Source: Promineifilum sp. (lineage in GTDB: Bacteria > Chloroflexota > Anaerolineae > Promineifilales > Promineifilaceae). Taken from it: a DNA stretch of 64,000 bases. Within the stretch, counting starts at the first letter, position 1; each line of letters starts with the position of its first letter. Location of the stretch: positions 124,001-188,000 of the forward strand of contig JACKBY010000004.1 of assembly GCA_020634335.1 (NCBI GenBank), in the 5' to 3' direction. The notes under the pieces were generated by a model. It ran no database searches. It was not told where the DNA came from and worked only from the letters and a program-made list of their open reading frames with translations. The position numbers were made by a program, and so were the translations under genes. This document shows positions 35,704-42,261 of the stretch, one piece after another.

Positions 35704-36402
35704 ATGAATGATCTCAACCCCTACGAACCTATACCCTTTGACGAAGAAACCTGGCGTCAAATGCCGGATTTTCTGAGTAATTTGCCGGAGCCGGTGTGCC
35801 TCCATGTTTGGGGAGACGAGACAACCGGCGCGGCCGAACGGGAAGCAGCCCGCCTGGCCGGATTGCTGGCCGAGCACTTCCCCGACAAGCTCTCCTATCG
35901 CTTGTTGCCGCGCCGCATCAATTACCCTTACTATCCCGTGATCGGCATTATGGCTGGCACGGTCGAAAGTTCCACCGACCTGGGGTTACGCGTCATTGGC
36001 TTGCCCATCGGCTTTCAGATGACGTCGCTAATCGCCGCCATCCAGGCCGCATCGTTTCGCGGCCAAACGCTGGAGCCGCGCTCCCGCCTGAAGCTGCACC
36101 GGTTGATGACCCATGCCGCCGAAGATATCGGCATCGAAGTCTTAACGTCAGCCGAGGATGAAGCGGGCGCCGTCGTCGCCAAGGCCGCGTTTGGCGCAGC
36201 CGCCGCGACCGAACGCATCCGAACGTTTCTGATCGTGACCGATTATTTTCCGGAAGCGGCCCAGCGCTACTCGGCCGCCTATCTGCCGCATACCGTGATC
36301 AACAAGCGGGTACACTTCAACGGCGTCTTGGAAGAACATGAGTTGGTGCGGCAGATTGAGCGGGCAGTGAAGCGGGAACGGCCGGCGACAGGCGAATCCT
36401 AA
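35704..36402 (+). CDS. Tandem thioredoxin-fold protein lacking CxxC
   Basis: This 232-residue protein looks like two thioredoxin-like domains, as in AhpF N-terminal or protein disulfide oxidoreductases. The first covers about 28-115 (PVCLHVWGD, YPVIGIMAG and RVIGLPIGFQMTSLIAAIQ, echoing the GLPxGxE segment). The second covers about 135-228 (RTFLIVTDYFP, YLPHTVINK with a cis-Pro-like site, then EHELVRQIE). Neither has a CxxC; the only Cys is residue 32. It is therefore unlikely to be a redox enzyme. Last gene of the unit, it converges on fabH with a four-base overlap. Confidence 0.68.
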   Translation: MNDLNPYEPIPFDEETWRQMPDFLSNLPEPVCLHVWGDETTGAAEREAARLAGLLAEHFPDKLSYRLLPRRINYPYYPVIGIMAGTVESSTDLGLRVIGLPIGFQMTSLIAAIQAASFRGQTLEPRSRLKLHRLMTHAAEDIGIEVLTSAEDEAGAVVAKAAFGAAAATERIRTFLIVTDYFPEAAQRYSAAYLPHTVINKRVHFNGVLEEHELVRQIERAVKRERPATGES

Positions 36403-37547
36403 TTCCCCGGCTCCTTGTTGTTGCCCGAAGAGCGGACCATGTTCGCCTCGACTCGTCTTTGCCAGCGGCGCAAACGCGAGCGACCGCGCGCCATAATATA
36501 GCGCACGCGCTTCCACTCGTGGTCGACAAAGGATATTTCCGGCGGGGTCACGTCCCACTTGACAATCGACGCCGCCCACGTCAGGCCGCCACCAAAACCC
36601 ACGAAAACGATGTTGTCGTCAGGTCGCAAACGTCCCTCACTAACAGCGTCGCACAAGGCCAGAGGAATAGAGGCGGCCGAGGTGTTGCCGTTGTGCTCCA
36701 CGTTCATATAAAACTTTTCCATCGGCAGCTTGAGCTTTCGGGCCGCCGCCTCGATGATACGCGTGTTGGCCTGGTGGGGGATGATCAGCGCGATGTCGTC
36801 GGCCGTTAGCTCGCACTTCTTCAAGACATCCTGGATCGATGAAGCAATCACGTTCGTCGCGAAACGGTAGACCTGTCGGCCGTCCATGTCGATAATATTC
36901 TTGTGGTGCCCATTGCTCGAATACTCGGCCCCGGCAATCGGGACGGGATTGTGGTAGAGGGCCGGAAGAGAGAGCAAGTCGGCGCCGGAGCCATCCGAAC
37001 GCAAGGTGGTCGCCATTACGCCGCCGGGAACGCTCGAACCCTTGAGCACAACGGCCCCCGCCCCATCGCCAAAGAGCACACACGTGCCGCGATCACTCCA
37101 ATCTATAACCCGCGACATCGTTTCCGAGCCGATAACGACGGCATTGCGCACCGCGCCCGTAGCGATAGATTGCGACGCCATTTGCAGGGCATAGACGAAC
37201 CCGGAGCAGGCAGCGCTCAGGTCAAACGCCCCGGCCCGGCTAGCGCCCAGGTAATCCTGAACTTTGCAGGCTGTCGACGGAAACATATATTCCGGGGTCG
37301 AGGTGGCGACAATGATCAACTCTACCTGTGACGGGTTCAGATCGGCCACCGTGAGAGCACGAGCCGCCGCCTCGAAGGCCAGCGTGGCCGTCGTCTCGTG
37401 GGCGGCGGCGATGTGGCGCGTTCGGATGCCCGTGCGCTGGAAGATCCACTCATCTGTGGTATCAACCATCGTCGATAATTCATCGTTAGTCACCAGCCGG
37501 TTGGGAAGATAGCATCCCCACCCGACGATGTGGGCATATCGCATCAT
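36399..37547 (-). CDS. fabH: 3-oxoacyl-ACP synthase III with C-terminal extension
   Basis: FabH condenses acetyl-CoA or branched acyl-CoA with malonyl-ACP to start fatty-acid synthesis. The catalytic triad is present: Cys114 in DLSAACSGFVYA, His in IIPHQANTRI and Asn in EHNGNTSAASIP. The normal fold ends near VGFGGGLTWAASIVKW (about residue 330). A further 50 residues form a basic tail (WKRVRYIMARGRSRLRRWQRR) not usual for FabH. No fab cluster is adjacent. Start is ATG 37547 or the next ATG at 37544. Confidence 0.93.
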   Translation of the reverse strand: MMRYAHIVGWGCYLPNRLVTNDELSTMVDTTDEWIFQRTGIRTRHIAAAHETTATLAFEAAARALTVADLNPSQVELIIVATSTPEYMFPSTACKVQDYLGASRAGAFDLSAACSGFVYALQMASQSIATGAVRNAVVIGSETMSRVIDWSDRGTCVLFGDGAGAVVLKGSSVPGGVMATTLRSDGSGADLLSLPALYHNPVPIAGAEYSSNGHHKNIIDMDGRQVYRFATNVIASSIQDVLKKCELTADDIALIIPHQANTRIIEAAARKLKLPMEKFYMNVEHNGNTSAASIPLALCDAVSEGRLRPDDNIVFVGFGGGLTWAASIVKWDVTPPEISFVDHEWKRVRYIMARGRSRLRRWQRRVEANMVRSSGNNKEPGN

Positions 37548-37605
37548 ATAATTGGGCCGTTGAACAACTTCTTCAAAGAGTTACAACACTGGCGGCTTAG
37601 AACAG

Positions 37606-37635
37606 TTGCGCCGTCGTTTCGCCTCTGGCTACAAT
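37606..37635 (+). promoter_or_regulatory. Promoter of the M30-like metalloprotease gene
   Basis: TTGCGC (37606-37611) and TACAAT (37630-37635) are 18 bases apart. The ATG at 37649 is 13 bases past the -10, so the leader would be only a few bases and no ribosome-binding site fits. Confidence 0.5.
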
Positions 37636-37648
37636 AACTCATACAGTG

Positions 37649-39655
37649 ATGAAGGAACCGGTCACCTCCAATCGAAATATCGCGACGAAATGGCTCCTCG
37701 GACGCATGACACTCTTCCTCGGTCTGGGGATGATCTTGCTCATCGCTGCCGGTTGCCGGCTTAGCCCCGGCTTCGACCGCACGGGCGAGGATTTAATCGA
37801 GCCCACCGCGACCGTTGCCGGCAGCCGGCCTGACCATGCCTCATCCGCCGGCAAGCTGCCATCGACGCCACCCGCCAGCAACTCCGTCGCTTTCCCGGCA
37901 ATTCCCCCGTCAATCGAGCAGCGTCCCATTCCCGCCGGCTCAGTCGCCGACCTCGAAGCGCTGTTTTCTGAAACCGTGCCCGTTCAGGACTACTTTCTGG
38001 CGACTCAGGAATTGGGGCGCGCCGATCTGGGCGATCGCGTCGTCCCGTCCCACGCTCAACAACTCGGCGAACGGGCCGACTTTTTCACCAACGACGGCCC
38101 GCGCGAGGCAGAACTTGTCTACCGCGACGAAATGGCCGCCTACTGGGTAGAGACCGGATTGATCGTGGATTCAACCGCGCTGGTTGCGGCGGCCGAACGG
38201 CTGCGAAGCCGCTACTATCCTCTGCTAATTCGTCAATTCGGCACAGAACCGAACCCCGGCGTCGACGGTGATCCGCTCATCACCGTTTTACACGTGCTGG
38301 GCGCGCCCGATACCTCCGAGCTGGGGTATTTCACGGACGAGAATCAATATCCCCGCGCCCTGTTCGACCATTCAAACCAACGTGAAATGGTCTATCTAAA
38401 CATGGCTCAGTTGACGCCGGGGCCGCTCTACGACGGCACGCTGGTGCATGAGTTGCAACACCTCATCCAGTGGAATCTCGACGCTAACGAGGACAAGTGG
38501 CTAAACGAAGGTCTCTCGCAACTGGCCGAGACGATAACCGGATTGGACACGGTTGACCCACGACCCTATCTGGAGCAAACCCGCATTCGCCTCGATAGGT
38601 GGGACAAGTCACCCTCGACGATTTATGCTCACTATGCGGGCAGCTACCTGTACCTGCTTTATTTGTGGGAGCAATTGGGGGATAACGCCATCGCCGAACT
38701 AGCCCGTCATCCGGCCAACGGTCTGTCAGCTGTACGCAGCGTCCTGGCCGGCTTTCGCCCTGAGCGGTCACTGGAAAGTCTCACCGCCGACTGGGCCACG
38801 GCCCTCTATCTGGACGGTGAATCGAGCAATCCGCGCTACCAGTTTGCCCATCATGCGTTGCCGCAGCCTCTTTTCGCCACCCGGGTGCGCCAACTACCCT
38901 TCAACGAGGTTGCCCGGCTCGATCAGTTCGGCGTCGACATCATCGACCTCGATTTCAGCGGCCCGGCGACGGTCACGTTCGCCGGTGATACAGTGGCCGA
39001 GCAAGTCCCCGCCCCACCGGACCAGGGACGTTTCTGGTATGCCCCCCCGGTCAACAGCGGCCGCAACCAATTGACCGCGGCCGTGGATCTCTCGGGTCTG
39101 GCGAACGCCGCGTTGTCATTCCACACCTGGTACGATCTGGAACCCAACTATGATTTCGCCTATCTCTCCGTCTCCACAGACAATGGACGAACCTGGGAAC
39201 TACTTGAACCAAACCATAGCATAACCGGGGTCTACGGATCGGCCTGGGGCGGCCGCAGCGAGGAAGCGCCGGCGCATCAAAACGGCTGGCTGGAGGAATC
39301 TATCGCCCTCGATGCCTATGCCGGGCAATCGGTTCTGCTGCACTTCGACGTCTTGACCGATTTCGAGGCACTCGGCCGCGGGTTTGCCCTGACAAGCCCG
39401 ATCGTACCCGAACTGTCGGAGCAGCCTGTCTGGCAGTCAAACGGCTTTGTAGAAATAGGGCATTTGCTGCCGCAGAAGTGGGAAGTACGTCTCATCCGCA
39501 ACGACAGCGGAGAAGTGATCGCCCTGCCATTGGACGAGCAAAATCGGGTTCAGATACCTGTGGAACTCGGGCCGCAGGGTGGCGCGTTAATTGTCGTGCC
39601 TCTGAACCCGTTTGTGGAGTCGGCCGCCGGCTACTGGCTGGCGGTCGCCGACTAG
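37649..39655 (+). CDS. Secreted lipoprotein zinc metalloprotease, M30/hyicolysin-like, with C-terminal jelly-roll domain
   Basis: The 668-residue protein has a signal segment ending LLIAAGC, indicating a lipoprotein. The zinc site is His267-Glu268-x-x-His271 (LVHELQHLIQW) with a third ligand or catalytic Glu287 in KWLNEGLSQLAE, the arrangement of gluzincins such as M30. Preceding ITVLHVLG and following YAGSYLYLLYLWEQ segments also fit. The C-terminal part (about 430-600) has ALSFHTWYDLEPNYDFAYLS and a GRTWELL phrase, a MAM/jelly-roll-like domain seen in immune-inhibitor-A-type peptidases. A role in extracellular protein breakdown is likely. Confidence 0.87.
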   Translation: MKEPVTSNRNIATKWLLGRMTLFLGLGMILLIAAGCRLSPGFDRTGEDLIEPTATVAGSRPDHASSAGKLPSTPPASNSVAFPAIPPSIEQRPIPAGSVADLEALFSETVPVQDYFLATQELGRADLGDRVVPSHAQQLGERADFFTNDGPREAELVYRDEMAAYWVETGLIVDSTALVAAAERLRSRYYPLLIRQFGTEPNPGVDGDPLITVLHVLGAPDTSELGYFTDENQYPRALFDHSNQREMVYLNMAQLTPGPLYDGTLVHELQHLIQWNLDANEDKWLNEGLSQLAETITGLDTVDPRPYLEQTRIRLDRWDKSPSTIYAHYAGSYLYLLYLWEQLGDNAIAELARHPANGLSAVRSVLAGFRPERSLESLTADWATALYLDGESSNPRYQFAHHALPQPLFATRVRQLPFNEVARLDQFGVDIIDLDFSGPATVTFAGDTVAEQVPAPPDQGRFWYAPPVNSGRNQLTAAVDLSGLANAALSFHTWYDLEPNYDFAYLSVSTDNGRTWELLEPNHSITGVYGSAWGGRSEEAPAHQNGWLEESIALDAYAGQSVLLHFDVLTDFEALGRGFALTSPIVPELSEQPVWQSNGFVEIGHLLPQKWEVRLIRNDSGEVIALPLDEQNRVQIPVELGPQGGALIVVPLNPFVESAAGYWLAVAD

Positions 39656-39678
39656 CGACTCACTGGGCCGGCACGATT

Positions 39679-39888
39679 CTAGCCCTGCTTGGCCATCCGA
39701 TATTGTGATTCCAGCTCGCGACGTTTCTCTTCCATCGCCTGTTGCGCCTCGCTTTTGGTTAGTTGCCAGCGCTCCTCGGCGGTTTGGAGCAGTTCCGGGC
39801 CGGACATAGGAGCAAACAGCAACGCCGTAATCGCGCCCACCAGCGCGCCACACACCGCCCCGGCCATGAAACCCATTACCTTGTTCAT
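39679..39888 (-). CDS. YtxH-like small membrane protein
   Basis: This small protein has 69 residues from ATG 39888; ATG 39903 would add five. It has one Gly/Ala-rich membrane helix (VMGFMAGAVCGALVGAITALLFAPMSG) with the APxSG exit typical of YtxH/DUF-type small stress proteins, and a charged amphipathic tail (AEERWQLTKSEAQQAMEEKR). Function unknown; such proteins are often stress-inducible. TATAAT at 39950-39955 with TTGGGA 17 bases upstream is a good promoter candidate. Confidence 0.75.
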   Translation of the reverse strand: MNKVMGFMAGAVCGALVGAITALLFAPMSGPELLQTAEERWQLTKSEAQQAMEEKRRELESQYRMAKQG

Positions 39889-39949
39889 TCCACGTTCCCT
39901 CATCGAAGTGATATGGATTCGGCGTTGAATCCGATTGACTAATGCAGAA

Positions 39950-39999
39950 ATTATAGCCGCTTGACCGTCTTTTCCCAAGATCGGGCCGGACAGTATAAT
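39950..39999. promoter_or_regulatory. Divergent promoters between YtxH-like and Nfu_N-like genes
   Basis: Minus strand: TTGGGA (39973-39978), 17-base spacer, TATAAT (39950-39955), for the YtxH-like gene. Plus strand: TATAAT (39994-39999) for the Nfu_N-like gene, with no convincing -35. The two promoters overlap, so they may interfere. Confidence 0.55.
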
Positions 40000-40023
40000 G
40001 CAGGTTCAACAGGAGTTTGTGTC

Positions 40024-40302
40024 ATGTCGGAATACATCGATATCGAAACTGAATTGGGTGACGATGGGGTGGTGCTGTTCCACACTAATCTGAAACTGAC
40101 GGCCGCCGGCCGGCGGGAATTTTACGCCTCGGCCGACGAGTTGGCGGAAGGCTCGCCGGTAGCACAGGCGCTCGTGGTCGTGGCCGATATTGAGACCGTG
40201 ACCATGAGCGAGGGCGAGATGACCATCACGACCCTGCCGGATGCCGATTGGCACGCCATCATCGCCGACGTGACGGCTGCATTAAAGGATTTTTTTCTCT
40301 AG
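40024..40302 (+). CDS. Stand-alone Nfu N-terminal-like domain protein
   Basis: The 92-residue product starts at ATG 40024 after ACAGGAG. SPVAQALVVVADIETVTMSEG, then MTITTLPDADWHAI and the closing helix match the Nfu/NifU N-terminal domain (SPLAxxLFxIxGVxxVfxgxdfITVxkxxxxdW). The C-terminal iron-sulfur-binding CxxC domain of Nfu is absent, and there is no Cys at all. It therefore cannot carry a cluster by itself and may modulate Fe-S assembly or serve another protein-binding role. Confidence 0.6.
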   Translation: MSEYIDIETELGDDGVVLFHTNLKLTAAGRREFYASADELAEGSPVAQALVVVADIETVTMSEGEMTITTLPDADWHAIIADVTAALKDFFL

Positions 40303-40359
40303 CGCAGCCGGCCCTTTCCTCCTTCGATTGTCCGGGTGTCGTCCGCCAGGAGCGAAGAG

Positions 40360-42144
40360 CTAGCTCGCCTTTGCCGGTTTTTCCTTGATAGCCAATTGCA
40401 GTTCGTCCAGTTGACGCGGTAACACCACCGACGGTGCATCAGCCATCAAATCAGTCGCCTGCGCCGTCTTGGGAAAGGCCATCACCTCGCGAATATTCGG
40501 CTCGCCGGCCATGAGGGCCACCAACCGGTCGATTCCCGGCGCGATGCCGCCGTGCGGCGGCGCGCCGAACTCGAAAGCTTCCAGCAGATGGCCGAACTGC
40601 TCTTTGGCCTGCTCCATCGAGAAGCCAATCAGCGACATGATCTTGGCTTGCAACGTCTGATCGTGAATTCGGATGCTGCCCCCGGCTACCTCGAAGCCGT
40701 TGCACACCAGATCATATTGCTGGCTGAGAACGGCCGCGGGATCGGTGTCCAGCAAGGCGATGTGTTCCGGCTTGGGGGCAGTGAACATGTGATGGCTTGG
40801 CGCGAAGTGACCATCTTCCAACCCTTCTTCAAACAAGGGGAAATCGATCACCCAGGCGAAGGCCAGTTCTTTCTTGTCGGTGTAGCCCAGACGGCGGGCC
40901 AGCTCCGTCCGCAGGGTACTCAGCACGTTGTGGACGATAGCCTTGCTGTCGCTGGAGATGAGGATCAGATCGCCCGGCTGGGCATCAAGCCGCTCGGTGA
41001 TGGCGATCAACTGATCGACGGTGAAGAACTTGGCAATCGGCCCGCGCATTTCGCCGCTGTCGGGCTGGATCGCCAGCCAGGCCAGGGCCTTCGCGCCCTG
41101 CTCGCGCGCCATCCCCTCCAGTTCATCAAGTTGTTTGCGGCTGTACGACGCGCAACCGGGGGCACAGATAGCCTTCACCGGTTTGCCCGCGGCCACGTTC
41201 TCGGCAAAGACACGAAAGGCGCTGCTGCCGACGATGTCGCTGATGTCTTTTAGCTCCATGCCATAACGCAAATCGGGCCGATCGGTGCCGAAGCGCTCGG
41301 TCGCCTCGGCATAGCTGAGCCGGGCAAACGTCGTCGACGCCAGCGGCACCAGACTGACCGCCTGCACCATGCCGATCATAAGCTCCTCAACGAGATTCAG
41401 GATGTCGTCGCGTTCGACAAAACTCATCTCCATGTCAAGTTGAGTGAATTCCGGCTGGCGGTCGGCGCGCAGGTCTTCATCGCGAAAACAGCGCGCGATC
41501 TGGAAGTAGCGCTCATAGCCGGCCACCATCAACAATTGCTTAAGCTGCTGCGGGCTTTGCGGCAAGGCGTAAAACTTGCCCGGATGTACGCGGCTGGGGA
41601 CGAGGTAGTCGCGCGCCCCTTCCGGGGTAGACTTGAAGAGAATGGGCGTCTCGATTTCGATGAAGCCGCGCTCGGCCAGAAAATCGCGAATGAACTTGAT
41701 CGCGTTGTGGCGCAGCATGAGATTGCGCTGCAGCCGCTCTCGGCGCAAGTCCAGATAGCGATAGCGCAGCCGGGTCGTCTCATCGACAGTATCATCGCGA
41801 TCGATGAGAAACGGCGTCGTTTTGGCCGTGTTCAGTATCACGACCTGATCGACCAGAACCTCGATTTCGCCCGTGGGCAAGTTGGCGTTTACCTGTCCCT
41901 CCGGACGCGGCGAAACAACACCCGTGACCTGTACAACGTACTCGCTGCGAATGCCTTCGGCCGCCGCGAACCCTTCCGGCGTGCGGCCCGAATCGACCAC
42001 GGCTTGCGTCTTGCCCGCCCGGTCGCGCAAATCGATGAAAATGACCCCGCCCATGTCGCGCCGCCGGTTGACCCAGCCGGCCAGCGTCACAGTTTGGCCC
42101 ACATGTTCGCGACGAAGTTCGCCGCAGCTATGCGTTTTCAGCAT
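40360..42144 (-). CDS. aspS: Aspartyl-tRNA synthetase
   Basis: This 594-residue bacterial-type AspRS has the N-terminal OB fold (GWVNRRRDMGGVIFIDLRDR), class II motif 2 (FQIARCFRDEDLRADRQPEFTQLD read in parts), a GAD insertion (about 295-420) and motif 3 (GGIAPGIDRLVALMAG). The residue after RRRD in the OB fold is Met rather than the Leu or His often used to separate discriminating from non-discriminating enzymes, so tRNA-Asn charging cannot be judged. The promoter at 42212-42240 gives a leader of about 60 nt. GGAAGGA lies before ATG 42144. Confidence 0.96.
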   Translation of the reverse strand: MLKTHSCGELRREHVGQTVTLAGWVNRRRDMGGVIFIDLRDRAGKTQAVVDSGRTPEGFAAAEGIRSEYVVQVTGVVSPRPEGQVNANLPTGEIEVLVDQVVILNTAKTTPFLIDRDDTVDETTRLRYRYLDLRRERLQRNLMLRHNAIKFIRDFLAERGFIEIETPILFKSTPEGARDYLVPSRVHPGKFYALPQSPQQLKQLLMVAGYERYFQIARCFRDEDLRADRQPEFTQLDMEMSFVERDDILNLVEELMIGMVQAVSLVPLASTTFARLSYAEATERFGTDRPDLRYGMELKDISDIVGSSAFRVFAENVAAGKPVKAICAPGCASYSRKQLDELEGMAREQGAKALAWLAIQPDSGEMRGPIAKFFTVDQLIAITERLDAQPGDLILISSDSKAIVHNVLSTLRTELARRLGYTDKKELAFAWVIDFPLFEEGLEDGHFAPSHHMFTAPKPEHIALLDTDPAAVLSQQYDLVCNGFEVAGGSIRIHDQTLQAKIMSLIGFSMEQAKEQFGHLLEAFEFGAPPHGGIAPGIDRLVALMAGEPNIREVMAFPKTAQATDLMADAPSVVLPRQLDELQLAIKEKPAKAS

Positions 42145-42211
42145 ATAAATCCTTCCCGAATGAAAAATGTATGATCCGCCTCACCTTGTGGATAACGTGG
42201 CGTGATCGAGG

Positions 42212-42240
42212 ATTATAGCATGAGGAGGAATGACCCACAA
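42212..42240 (-). promoter_or_regulatory. Promoter of aspS
   Basis: On the minus strand TTGTGG (42235-42240) and TATAAT (42212-42217) are 17 bases apart. It lies between mutS and aspS, so aspS can be transcribed independently of mutS. Confidence 0.7.
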
Positions 42241-42261
42241 AACCACGCAGCCGGCAAGCGC

